Positions 43,290-53,396 of a stretch of 64,000 bases of DNA are shown here, one piece after another. Position 1 is the first letter of the stretch. Each line of letters begins with the position of its first letter. Location: positions 1,860,001-1,924,000 of the forward strand of contig CM066294.1 in assembly GCA_033816765.1 (NCBI GenBank), read 5' to 3'. Origin of the DNA: Nothopassalora personata. Its lineage: Eukaryota; Ascomycota; Dothideomycetes; Mycosphaerellales; Mycosphaerellaceae. The notes under the pieces are model-generated. The model ran no database searches, was not told where the DNA came from, and saw only the letters and a program-made list of their open reading frames with translations. Both the position numbers and the translations under genes were made by a program.

Positions 43290-43631
43290 CTGACCCAAGT
43301 CAATCGATCTCTGAAGGAAACCACACTGAGGATGTACTACAACCTCAAAACTTTCACTGCGTACCTTCAATGTCTCCTGGGGGGCGACGGCAGACAATGG
43401 TCTCTTCTGCACCGGCTGCAAAGATGGGGAAAGGCAAATCGAGCTCGAGTGGGGACGGACCCTCATGATCTACGATCAGGGCAGACCGGAATTTTGTACG
43501 GGCGTCAATCGCACTACTGTTATCCTTCGATAACGCACTGCTGGATGCTGCAGCATTATCTGGACTCCATGGATGGGAGATTGACCAGCGATAATCCAGA
43601 TGTTGGATTTTTTCGAATCACCTTCCCGTAA
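43290..43631 (+). pseudogene. tandem, frameshifted copy 2 of the same relic
   Basis: RMYYNLKTFTAYLQC parallels copy 1, then the frame shifts to one reading TLMIYDQGRPEF (compare ELIVYDRGR), and it ends in a third register with GFFRITFP (compare HFRVTFL). The order and spacing match copy 1, which indicates a local tandem duplication followed by decay. Confidence 0.55.
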
Positions 43632-43791
43632 AGCCCCCTAGCGCGGCACAGGGGCAGCGACTTTTGAAGATCCAGTCGCTTTCGCCCACGAGGTAGCACG
43701 TATGCAGGACGTACAGGAGAACTGGCCGACGAGAGCAAGGACAACAGATCAGTGTGAGATCGGCTGAAAAGTTGTGCTTCTGTGCAGATAG

Positions 43792-45690
43792 CTACAGCAT
43801 TCTGAACTTATCCTTATTCAGTCTGTTCTTCTTTAAGCCAGAATCTATCTGCTCCACGACGTCATCTTTGGTGTATGTCCACCATGCTACATCGACAAAT
43901 TTAGCTTCATTCCCAGAGGAACGATCATATCCCAACACTCACCATCACAAGTCTCAGCAATGATGCCCGCAATCTCCGGCTTCTGCATAACATTGATGTA
44001 CAGCCCTTGTCCTACATGCCATGCGGAAGGACAGTGGCTAGACAGTCTCGTCAACGAGGATCAGTAGATGAAATGACGGACAATACTCACAACGGCCAGA
44101 CTCCAGAATTATCGCCCACAAGCTGCGTCACAAGATATGCGTTCGGCCTCAAACTCTGCACATTCCTTCTTTTGCGGATTGCGGGGCCTCGCCGCATCCA
44201 CGCCGTCACACGCACCCACTCCTTCATCCACCACATTAACGTTCTGCCATTGGACGTGCATAGGATGTCCGAAGGGTGCATTGTTCTGCCATACAATGCG
44301 GACAGTCTTGCCGCTACCGAAATCGAAGACATGACATTGTGGATCCTCCGGATATGAGGCGTTGCCATTGAACGTCAAAGTTAAGGAGAGGGTAGTTATA
44401 ATTCGCGCGGAAGGTCTGTCCTTTCATTTCGTAGTGGGTATGGCCCGTAGCGTTGACGGCCTGCGTGATCTGGATAACGAGCGTGACATCTGGAGGGGCG
44501 AGTATGATGGCGTAGTATGGTTCCGTCAGGGATAATGCGTTGCTGCGGCAGCTGATCAGGGGGAGGGGGGAGAAGTCTGGCGATGGGAGGGAGATGGGTT
44601 TCTTCTGGGTGTTGATTCCGTCGTAGTATACTGCTGCTAGGGCGAAGGGTTGAGTGTGACAGCGCGCAGAGGATTTGTTGGCGGACTCGGAGCCAGTAGG
44701 CGTCGGGACGCTGGTTGGCGGCGATGAGGACGTCGGTTCGTTGGCCTACGAAGAGTTGCACTTGATTCACGATATAGGGCTTTACTGCTACAAACTCGTT
44801 CGCTACGACTGTCATCTTGTGGTTGTCTAGACTTACGATCACGAAGGCGGCTGCGGATGTGTTGATGATACGCAAGAGGTGCGTGCGGCCAGGCTTGAGG
44901 TTGAACTTGGCCAGGCCCGCGTTAGTCGTGCAGTCCGAGTCCGCAGGTGCAGTCGAGCAATCAACGTTTCCCGTGCTTCGGACGAGGGTGTTGCATCAAG
45001 TCACGAGTGCCGCAACAGGAGCATTGTTGCTCATCTACTGCTCGACTAGGTTGTAGTAATCTGTAAAGTAAGAGTCTAACACGATGACAGGGCCAAAGTC
45101 GACCGCGTCGCCGATACCACTTAGGTAGTTGTCTGTAGGGTCATGTATAATCATAGGCGACAAACCGCCTGCGTACTGCGCCGAGTAATGGCTATGCCAC
45201 TAGAAGCTGCCATATAGATCTGCCTGCAGCCTGGGAGCGATAGACCAAGCTCTCCCCTGGTACGACCGGACACATATGCACAGACGGAACGCCATCATAC
45301 CCAGGGGTCTTCTTGTGCAAGAGGCCGGGCCAATGCAAAGCAGTGCACTCCACGGGTCCAGTGATTGAGTTCTTGACCACGACTTGGGTTCACTCTCTCC
45401 AATTCGCTTCTATGATTGGGCCTGGCAAATCACCGTTGTCAAGCAGCATAAGCTTGGAATGCCTTGGCAAGCGGCCCTCGAGCCACATCGAAGTTGTAGT
45501 ATCGGGTTACGCCTGTGTTTGGGGTGAATTCGTAGTAGTCCGTCCCGCCTGCGGTCATGTTACCCCATGGTATACCTGGCGACCCTCCCAAGAGTAGAGG
45601 AAGGACTGGTGTAGTTAGGTTCCCGAGAGTGGGCTGTTGCCGCTCTGTAGTACCCCAGGGATAATGGACACGAGCACGCCGACCTGTTGC
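43792..45690 (-). pseudogene. laccase-like multicopper oxidase pseudogene
   Basis: The whole family plan can be followed on the minus strand with frame changes and stops. N-terminus: PGIPWGNMTAGGTDYYEF, then LPGPIIEANWRE and an in-frame TGA. Copper site 1 reads ALHWPGLL where HWHG is expected. WHSHYSAQYAGGL is preceded by TAG. Next come DNYLSGIGDAVDFGPVIVLD, a stop after LVEQ, and another before CNTLVRS. LLRIINTSAAAFVIVS and GQRTDVLIAANQ are intact. The C-terminal copper region reads FGHPMHVQ, and across an intron HCPSAWHVGQGLY where HCHIAWH is expected. After a last intron the end is WWTYTKDDVVEQIDSGL. At least four nonsense codons, two or more frameshifts and two lost copper ligands show it is dead. 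Functional relatives oxidise phenolics outside the cell. Confidence 0.88.
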
Positions 45691-46446
45691 GTTCGTGAGT
45701 CAGTTCATCGTCCTTCATCTTCTGAGTACGTCTTACCGAGCTTAGCAGATTATTGATGCAGTAACATTACCCTGCCCTTCCAGGATAGGCAGTAAAAGCA
45801 ACATCGTCTCCTCTGCCACAGAGCATCAAAGACGACTTCAGCGTGGCGAAATGTCAGATCGGACACTTCCGTTGTGTTATACCTGAATGACGGCGGCGAC
45901 AAGGTCCATCGATGCTCGCCATGTGGATCTTGACTCTCAATGTGCAGTACTAGAGCATCGGTGAAGGAGAGTACATGTCGAATGTGGTCGGATTCGTGCT
46001 GCGGTGAAGTATATGCTCCTCCACTCTGGGTTGCAACCTAAATGTGCAAAGCGTTGGAGAGCCGACCAGCCGGAGCGTCGCGAGCGTTGCTGTCGATGAT
46101 GTTGTAGTATATCATGCGGTAGCTGTCATGTATAGAAGCGATATTGCTTCGCACTGGTGTTCGTGTGCTGGACATTCGAAGTATTGTGGCTGCCTGAGGC
46201 AGAACTTTTACAATGTGTCGTCCTGATAGGTGTGCTCCAGCATAGGGATCAGATCGATGCCAGATAGTCATTTGTGGTATTACGATGCAGTCTTGAGGCA
46301 TCAACAGGCACTGATCTAGGAGACCAAGCCACTCCCGTTGACTGCCTTACAGGCGCAGGCAGCAACGCACGGACCACACGCTTATTGGTGTTTTCCATAT
46401 AATAGTCTTTCTTGATTGTAGCTCCAAAATCTGTGCAACAGCCAAC
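45691..46446. other. intergenic, no gene seen
   Basis: Short frames only; contains the promoter of the second F-box gene. Confidence 0.4.
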
Positions 46447-47460
46447 ATGGTTTCGACAAGATCAAAGAATTACAAAACGACCGAGGACGTGAAGAGTCGC
46501 AGGACAAAGCCTGTCGTCCTAGCTGCTCAGAGTAAGGTATGTCATCATTCCATCGAGTGTTCAGCATATACTGACGCTCATACCCAGAGAGATATTCGAG
46601 CCTCAAAATGGATCGCGAAATACCCAAGAAGCGTCAGAGCCACAAGAGCGATGACCACCAACAGTTCCAGGCAGGCTGTTCTGTGCACTGCAGAATTGCT
46701 CGAGCACATCCTCCTCGGTCTCGACTTTTTTGAAGTTCGACGATGCGATCGAGTATGCAAGCAGTTTCACACCGTGATACAAGAGTCCAGCAAGTTGCAG
46801 GAAACGATGATGCTCCGCCTAGGCAGCCAGCCGCGCCAGACCTGGGAGCACTACTTCGAGCCAACTAGCGAAGAAGTCCGATGGAAGCCCCGGTTTCGTC
46901 TGGCCGTTGACGATGACAATTCCCGGTCATTACCCCTTGGTAACTGGATGGGTCCGAGGAAGTTGACGCCCGCCAAATTGTGCCCTCCGCTGGAGCCTTC
47001 TTGGGTATCAAGCAGTGAACTCCGCTCATCTGCTGTCCGCCTTCAGCACCGCGCAGGAGAGGCCGTTGTGTTTCGCACCAGCCCGGATCTAGCCACTACA
47101 TCTTGGAAAGAGCTCTTCGTCACGGACCCGCCCTGCACGAAAGCGAGTCTGACGCTTGAGTTTTCCATCGGAATGGTCGGTTCGTTTGAAGTTGGCAGCA
47201 TCTCGGTCGTGAGGAAGGTGGCGGTTGAGGGAGGCCTCAAGCTGAAGCATCTAATTACAAGTCCCCTGGAAATGGCCGGAGAAGTCGCGTGGAGCTTTAA
47301 GTGGCAGAGAGGGGCCAAGTATTATAAGTATCCGGCTAGGTTGCTGAGGAAATTCGAGGACAGGCTGAAGGCCAAGGCGAGGATCAATCGTCTTCGAACG
47401 GTGGTGCACTTGGAGGGCATGGTCATCCCAACGAAGGAGGAGTGGCGATCGATTTCATGA
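46447..47460 (+). CDS. F-box domain protein, two exons
   Basis: Exons are 46447..46536 and 46588..47460 (320 aa). The intron is 51 nt (GTATGT.., ATACTGAC branch, CCCAG) and in phase 0 without a stop, so an unspliced read-through of 337 aa is also open. The first exon is short and basic (MVSTRSKNYKTTEDVKSRRT). The F-box follows at about residue 62 (TAELLEHILLGLDFFEVRRCDRVCKQFH). The C-terminal 200 residues have no recognised substrate-binding repeats. The expected role is Skp1 binding in an SCF ubiquitin ligase; the substrate is unknown. Exon plan and intron size mirror the F-box gene at 377..1555. Confidence 0.75.
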   Translation: MVSTRSKNYKTTEDVKSRRTKPVVLAAQSKVCHHSIECSAYTDAHTQRDIRASKWIAKYPRSVRATRAMTTNSSRQAVLCTAELLEHILLGLDFFEVRRCDRVCKQFHTVIQESSKLQETMMLRLGSQPRQTWEHYFEPTSEEVRWKPRFRLAVDDDNSRSLPLGNWMGPRKLTPAKLCPPLEPSWVSSSELRSSAVRLQHRAGEAVVFRTSPDLATTSWKELFVTDPPCTKASLTLEFSIGMVGSFEVGSISVVRKVAVEGGLKLKHLITSPLEMAGEVAWSFKWQRGAKYYKYPARLLRKFEDRLKAKARINRLRTVVHLEGMVIPTKEEWRSIS

Positions 47461-48015
47461 AGCGCTTGCGTGAAGGGTCGAACGGGGTGTGTCTACGATG
47501 AAACTGTCTTGTCTTCTGAACCAAAGTCAGCTGTGATTAACGGATACAGACGAAGAATGCTGTACTCCGTGTGTGCAGCAGCCTTATAGCCCATAGAACC
47601 CCAGATCGCCTCGCTAATCGTCTCAAAACACGCTCAATCTGCCTCAAGCCTGGCACTGGCAGCTCTCATCATGGCCGACGGAGTTCATTACCAGGCATAC
47701 TCGCAGGAAACCAGGCAATCGAACGTGACTCCGATCTTCTGTCCTGGTTGAGCGCCAGCCTCATACGGTGAGACGAGACCTGCCTGCTCAGACCATCTCG
47801 GTACAATCGGCAACTAGGCATGTCTCGATCGAAGCCGGTGCAATAGCCATCGTGTTCAGGCCTCCCAATAAGCTCCCCCGGTCATGGCAATTGCCGTCCA
47901 TGATGCAAATGGGCAGCATGTGATATATGCCGAGTCCGTCACAAAGCCATACCAGGCGCCATTTTCCACAGTGTCCATCCCATCGCACATGTTTACCTTG
48001 CTCCAATTCGCACCA
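47461..48015. other. intergenic, no gene seen
   Basis: Region between the F-box gene and the convergent UPF0132 gene, without recognised content. Confidence 0.4.
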
Positions 48016-48669
48016 TCATTCATCATCCACAAAGCTACTGGCCAACCTCCCCAAGATGGGCACCTCCACCCGATCCAGCGTCTCAGCATTCCTAAAAGCT
48101 CCATAACTCAACCACGCAATCAATGCCAAATCTCCTACAAACAGGATCCAACTAATGACCCTCGTCCAACTGAAAATCACATGCACCAGAAACATCCCCG
48201 AGAACAGCAGCGCTGACTGCCACGCGTGAAAACGTACATAATCACTCTTGTGCTCAAACAACAGCAGCACCACGCCACCGGCGGGTGGTAGGACAAGGTA
48301 TGCTAACGCAGCTTCGATGTTCAGCGGCAGGCCAAGGGACGTTTCGAAGACGGATATTCCTTCGCGGAAGTTTGAGGTCGTGGCGCCGCCGCCTTCGAGG
48401 GCGGAAGAACCGATGTAGTCGTTGTAGCGGGTGTTGTAGGGTTGGGGTCCTTCACCGTCGAGGTCTTCGTATGCGGAGGGGTTGGGCAGGCGCTGATTCC
48501 GTGCTGCGGCCCAGGGATCGGATTGATCTGCTATTGAGGCGATGTTGCGACTGTTCTGGCGCGAGTGCCGTGGTTTCGGGGATGCTGTGGGTGATCGAGC
48601 TGGAGGTGGTGATTTGGCGCGTTCGCTTTCGGGAGGGGAGGATTGGTAGGGTGCGAAGTTCATGGCCAT
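48016..48669 (-). CDS. UPF0132/DUF4870-like membrane protein
   Basis: 217 aa from ATG 48669 (MAMNFAPYQSS). An in-frame ATG at 48801 would add 44 residues but is not conserved-looking. The first 120 residues are Ser/Pro-rich and polar. The family core follows: GLPLNIEAALAYLVLPPAGG, then LLFEHKSDYVRFHAWQSALLF, with three or four helices in total and a short DDE end. Fungal UPF0132 proteins are small endomembrane proteins of unknown function, with a fold likened to Tic20/DUF4870. The gene diverges from the SDR gene across about 600 nt. Confidence 0.8.
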   Translation of the reverse strand: MAMNFAPYQSSPPESERAKSPPPARSPTASPKPRHSRQNSRNIASIADQSDPWAAARNQRLPNPSAYEDLDGEGPQPYNTRYNDYIGSSALEGGGATTSNFREGISVFETSLGLPLNIEAALAYLVLPPAGGVVLLLFEHKSDYVRFHAWQSALLFSGMFLVHVIFSWTRVISWILFVGDLALIAWLSYGAFRNAETLDRVEVPILGRLASSFVDDE

Positions 48670-49262
48670 GTTGATTTCGCTGTAGTAGCTGTCGGATCGT
48701 GTGCGCGAAGTAGTCGTAGCTGAACTCGCGAGTCGCAGTGTCCACGATAGTGTCAAATGGAGCTCGGTCAATGCTGCCTGCAGATGCCGACTCGAGAGCA
48801 CTGTGACACGCTGTCATGTGCCTGCGTGCCAAGTCGGCGACTTTCTGAGCACAAACCCTGTGCCTCCATCAGTGCTCAATCTTAACAGCGACAAGATTGT
48901 TCAGCATGGCCTCCTGTTGCCATGGCTTGGCATGTCTCTCACCTCTTCCTAGCCCTGATGATGAATCTCTCCGCGGCCCATAGCCCTTACCCTCTCCCTC
49001 CCTTCTGCCGGCCTCGCAAAAGCGGCAGAAAGTCAATTGCCATGACATCACGCATTTGAGATACCGTCCAGTACCTGTACCAATAGATATGCAGGGATAA
49101 GTTGAGCGCGACCCAGCATCACAAAAGAGGATGCTTCGTCATATCCTAAGGCCGCTTTCACAGACCACTAAATATCATATCTGCCCCGCCACGCACTCCT
49201 CCACCACAGCAAGCACATCGATCCAACAACACAACTCTTTCCACACCACCAGATCGGACAAC
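48670..49262. other. divergent promoter between UPF0132 and SDR genes
   Basis: About 590 nt shared by two divergent genes; part may encode an N-terminal extension of the SDR (ATG at 49131). Confidence 0.4.
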
Positions 49263-50276
49263 ATGAGAGTCTTACTTACAGGCGGCTCCGGCTTCATTGC
49301 CGCCCACGTTCTCGATATCCTCCTCGAACATGGCCATTCGGTGGTGACAACTGTGCGGTCACAAGAGAAGGCAAACAAGATCAAGGACAACCACCCAAAC
49401 GTGGGCAAGGACAAGCTTGACTTTGCGCTGGTCGAGGACGTGGCACAAGAGGGTGCTTTCGACGAGGCAGTTGTATCTGACCCTCCATTTGAGGTCGTCA
49501 TTCACACTGCCTCGCCATTCCACTTTAACGTCACCGATGTGCAGAAGGAGCTTCTCGACCCAGCTGTCATCGGCACCACAGGCATTTTGAAGAGCATCAA
49601 GAAGTCGGCGCCATCCGTCAAGCGCGTTGTCATCACCTCTTCATTCGCTTCTATCGTCAACCCTAGCAAGGGAACCGCGCCTGATAAGACTTACAGTGAG
49701 GCAGATTGGAACCCCATCACGCACAAAGAAGCGCTCGAGAATCCTGCTGCCGGCTACCGCGCCTCCAAGACTTTCGCTGAGAAGGCGGCATGGGACTTCG
49801 TCGAGAAGGAGAAGCCAAACTTCACGCTTGCCACAATGTGCCCACCCCTTGTCCTCGGGCCCATCGTCCACTACCTCAACTCCCTCGACTCTCTCAACAC
49901 TTCCAACCAACGTATCCGCGACTGCATGCTAGGCAAGTGGAAGGATGAGATCCCCAACACCGGCACTTTCATTTGGGTCGACGTCCGAGATCTCGCGCTG
50001 TGCCACGTATTGGCCGCAGAGAAGGAGGAGGCAGCCAACAAGCGCTTCTTCGTAACATCTGGCCACTTCACCAACGGCAAGATCGCTGGTGTCATCAAGA
50101 AGAACTTCGACTTCAAGGATGTGCCATCGGAAGACACCAAGGACGGCGGCTTCCCAGCAGATGGCATTTACAAGATTGACAACTCGCGGGTCAACGAGAT
50201 TCTGAAGCCTCAGTGGACGAGCTTTGAAAAGAGCATTACAGATACTGTGAAGAGTCTGCAGGCCGTAGCCGCGTAG
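49263..50276 (+). CDS. NADPH-dependent extended SDR reductase (Gre2/ketoreductase-like)
   Basis: 337 aa in one exon from ATG 49263 (MRVLLTGGSGFIAAHVLDIL). The Rossmann glycine motif TGGSGFIAAH is followed by VVIHTASPFHF, the catalytic Ser region VVITSSFASI, and Y-x-x-x-K in YRASKTFAEKAAW (about residue 165). CPPLVLGPIVH follows. This is the NADPH-dependent methylglyoxal/aldehyde/ketoreductase group that includes yeast Gre2. It probably reduces reactive aldehydes or ketones in the cytosol; the substrate is undetermined. The frame stays open upstream to ATG 49131, adding 44 residues rich in R, S, T and H with a single acidic residue at its very end, which resembles a mitochondrial presequence. 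Confidence 0.9.
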   Translation: MRVLLTGGSGFIAAHVLDILLEHGHSVVTTVRSQEKANKIKDNHPNVGKDKLDFALVEDVAQEGAFDEAVVSDPPFEVVIHTASPFHFNVTDVQKELLDPAVIGTTGILKSIKKSAPSVKRVVITSSFASIVNPSKGTAPDKTYSEADWNPITHKEALENPAAGYRASKTFAEKAAWDFVEKEKPNFTLATMCPPLVLGPIVHYLNSLDSLNTSNQRIRDCMLGKWKDEIPNTGTFIWVDVRDLALCHVLAAEKEEAANKRFFVTSGHFTNGKIAGVIKKNFDFKDVPSEDTKDGGFPADGIYKIDNSRVNEILKPQWTSFEKSITDTVKSLQAVAA

Positions 50277-50561
50277 ATGGCCGAGAATGAATGATATATA
50301 GGCTAGAGTCTAGACTAGCTATCGAATCAATATGGTCTGTGTCTATGCAACTCGTCAGCGTCGAATTCTGTGCAAGCGTGCAGCTTTTGGAGAGAACGTG
50401 ATTGTGTTGCAGATCAGACTGTTGAGCTTGAATTTTGAATCCCCAAACTCTCAAGGGCGTTTAATCCTCGAGGTGTCGGAAGTTATCGTTTGTTGTGGAA
50501 CATCATGCATGTGGTGAAGGGAGTGTAGAGAAATGGTTGCACATACCATATCAAGGATCGC
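50277..50561. other. convergent intergenic region
   Basis: About 285 nt between the SDR stop and the small minus-strand gene; nothing recognised. Confidence 0.4.
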
Positions 50562-50768
50562 TCATCGTGGCGTCCTTGGAGCGGTCTTTCGTTTCTGCCG
50601 ATAGTAGTAGAAAGTCGCCACACCGACAGCACTGAGACCGAGCATGGCCGTCTGCTGGACGCCCAGTGGAATCTTCATGTCAATACCGGAAGCGAAGGTG
50701 GGAGAGGAAGGGAAGCTGATGAATTGTGGACGGAGATTTTGTGCTTGCCGCGCGGGAATGCGGTCCAT
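50562..50768 (-). CDS. small single-helix membrane protein (hypothetical)
   Basis: 68 aa. A polar N-terminus (MDRIPARQAQNLRPQF) is followed by one predicted membrane helix (TAMLGLSAVGVATFYYY) and a basic tail (RQKRKTAPRTPR). The helix-then-basic-tail plan resembles small mitochondrial or ER tail-anchored proteins, but no family is recognised. It lies head to head with ARL1 across 265 nt, so a shared promoter is plausible. It could be chance at this length, or a final exon of something longer. Confidence 0.42.
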   Translation of the reverse strand: MDRIPARQAQNLRPQFISFPSSPTFASGIDMKIPLGVQQTAMLGLSAVGVATFYYYRQKRKTAPRTPR

Positions 50769-51033
50769 GCTTCAACGATCGGAATGAGCTCCGCCTGCTC
50801 CGGGTCATCGATGCATTGTAAGCGGTGCGATCGAACATTTGACAGCTACACCACAACAAACACCATAACGACAATTTTCGACGACGGGACAGCAGCACAC
50901 TTCGGCCCCTTCTAATACAACGAACCATCGATAAAAACCCCGTCAACACTGCATCGACCATCCTCCCGCTATCCATAGCCCATCTCCAATCCCCGCCAAC
51001 CATCGCCTTGCCCTCCATACCACCACCACCACA

Positions 51034-51634
51034 ATGGGCGGAGCCCTCTCCCTCTTCGCCAAACTCCTCTGGACCAAAAAAGAAATCCGCATCCTAATAC
51101 TCGGCCTCGACAACGCTGGAAAGACCACCCTCCTTTACCGCCTCAAGATCGGCGAAGTAGTAACCACAATCCCCACTATAGGCTTCAACGTCGAGTCCGT
51201 AACGTACAAGAACCTGGCCTTCAACGTCTGGGACCTGGGCGGCCAAACGTCCATAAGGCCCTACTGGCGTTGCTACTACAGTAATACTGCTGCGGTCGTC
51301 TTTGTGATTGATTCGACGGATGTGGAAAGATTGGAGACTGCGAGTGGGGAGTTGAGGGCGATGCTTGAAGAGGAGGAGTTGAGGGACGCGAGTCTTTTGG
51401 TTTTTGCGAATAAGCAGGATCAGAAGGGTGCGAAGGGGGCGGGGGAGATTAGTGAGGCGCTTGGGTTGGGGGAGTTGAAGGATAGGAATTGGAGTATTGT
51501 GGGGTGTAGTGCGGTCACGGGGAAGGGAGTGGAGGAGGGGATGGATTGGTTGGTGGTGAGTATAAGTGGTCATACCAGGGTGACCCAAATGAAGGCTGAC
51601 GAATGGACAGCAAACGGTCGGCGAGAATTCGTAA
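51034..51634 (+). CDS. arl1: ARF-like GTPase ARL1
   Basis: Exons are 51034..51555 and 51611..51634 (181 aa); the 55-nt intron (GTGAGT..GACAG) is placed near the end, and splicing gives the family-like end DWLVQTVGENS. MGG at the start is an N-myristoylation signal. GTPase motifs: GLDNAGKTT (P-loop), TIGFN (switch 1), WDLGGQ (G3), NKQD (G4) and CSA (G5). The effector region [10 protein letters not shown] is characteristic of Arl1, which works at the trans-Golgi to recruit GRIP-domain golgins. Length matches yeast Arl1 (183 aa). Without splicing, the frame runs on into an unrelated 80-residue tail. Confidence 0.93.
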
Positions 51635-52828
51635 GAGGTTTCTTTGAGACGATTCTGTTATTTTCGGCATCGCATGGCGCTAAGGAGTTGGGTAATGTGT
51701 ATAGCATGCCTGGCAAGGCGAGTATCCAGGACGGCAGGATCGAGGTAGCAGAGGTCTACAGTGTGTATCAGAAAGTGTTCGCAGTTGAAGCTTGGATATG
51801 TACAGAGTGCATGAAGCGATGCTGAAGGCCTCGGAGAGCATATAGAGCAACACTGACTGACAAGTCTAGTTCGAACGCCGATTTCTGCTGACATAACAAC
51901 CTCAGGAGGTACGATGCGACTCAGTGGCTTCGCAAGCGCAGCCTCGCGCTTCCACAAAGCGCGTCGGCCACAGTGCTGTGGGAGGTATCCCTCCTGGTTC
52001 TAGCGAGATCAGTCTCATCAAGGCGCGGTACGATTTCATACTCAACAATGCCGTTACGCTCCTGGATCACAGTACTTGTGCATAACCTCGCTTCGCGCAA
52101 GAACAAAGCAGACCTGACACTAAGAGGACTGTGTCGTGAGCTGGCTAGTCAATATGCACAAGTGGTGTACTCAAAGGTTCGAGTTGATATGTGTCTGCTT
52201 GGGTCGAATTGTCTCGCCAGCATTGGAGATTACCACTACCTCCATACCCTCACTCGTGTGCTAAGAGCGAAGCCTGTTCGCTGCTAACATGAGTGGCACT
52301 GGGTCCCATTCTGCCCCTGACTATTTCCATCCGACGTTCATTGCAAGGTGGCCCGACCTTGAACGTAGATCTTCAGCTTTTTGGCTCGAGAAAGTCGATG
52401 AATCCGACAAAGGTATGCGCTTTGCTGTACAAGTGTCACGACTATAAGTACAAGAATGCATCTCCTTTGAATGCCTTTTTGTAGCCTGTCCGGCGCAGCA
52501 CCGTAACCGCTGTGCATGCTCTTTGCATCGAGAGCGGAGATCACACGGTGCCTGGACTCCTCCATTTCGCCTCAACCATCGTACCCTCGGCGCGAAGTTT
52601 CGCTATGCTGATGTAAATGCCCATGTCCAGAACGCCTCGCTATGCCATCAAATTATCCATGTATCGCCATTCCCGGGCCACCTCCTCGTTCATCAGCTCG
52701 GCGGCGGCGGCTGCTGAGACGCCTGTGATGCTTCGGACTGCGTCGATTGCTGACTTTCATGCTTCAGTCTCTGCGCCTACACCAGAAAGGCTCGTCAGCA
52801 CATACCCTTCATCATATCCCTGCCGTGT
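51635..52828. other. intergenic, no supported gene
   Basis: 1.2 kb between ARL1 and the convergent PAM16 gene, with only short frames. Confidence 0.4.
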
Positions 52829-53396
52829 TCAATCTCTGTACAACTTCGGCCTCCAGCCATGCCTAATTTCCTCTCCCCGTTCTTTCGCTGCTTGCGCTTC
52901 ACGTACCTCCAGCTCTATCCGTTCCCGTGCTCGTAACACTTTACTCTGCAGGTAGAATGATCCTCCTTTCTTGGGGTCGTTCATGTCGAATAGGCGCTTG
53001 AACTGGGCGTGGATCTTTTGGATGTCTGCTTGGCCGGATTTGGGAGGGGAGACGTTAAGGATCTGGCAGGCTTCGGATAGGGTGAGGCCCGAGGAGGAGA
53101 GAGTATTTGCCGCTGTTGGGTTTCCAGCTTGCGATGCTGCGTATTTCTGATGGACAGGTTAGTGTCGGTGTGTATGCTGGGTACTGCGGTGAGTGATACT
53201 TGTGATGCTGAGGCTTGCCTGTATCTGTCGCCACTGTTAGTACATGTGGATATACTGTTCACCTGTCATCGACTTACGCCTCTGCGAACGCTCTCCCGAA
53301 TACTCTTGCGCCGGTCAGCTAATTTAGTTAGCAAGAATTTGATTGTGTACGGTGATCACTACATACGACGACCTGACTAATGATACGATGCGCCAT
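52829..53396 (-). CDS. pam16: mitochondrial import motor subunit PAM16 (TIM16)
   Basis: Four exons on the minus strand: 53396..53367, 53318..53278, 53224..53200 and 53146..52829 (137 aa); introns are 48, 53 and 53 nt. The first three exons are only 30, 41 and 25 nt, so the gene is easy to miss. The product reads MAHRIISQVV, LTGARVFGRAFAEA, YRQASASQ, then KYAASQAGNPTAANTL. The J-like domain follows: LTLSEACQILNVSPPKSGQ, IHAQFKRLFDMNDPKKGG, SFYLQSKVLRARERIELE. The HPD motif of true J proteins is replaced by MNDP, as known for Pam16. It binds Pam18 and restrains its stimulation of mtHsp70 at the TIM23 channel in the matrix. The match is strong over the whole length. Confidence 0.93.

Noticed and set aside
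51556..51825. Unspliced ARL1 with an 80-residue C-terminal tail
   Set aside because: A consensus GTGAGT..CAG intron restores a normal-length ARL1 ending; the tail is unlike any ARF family member.
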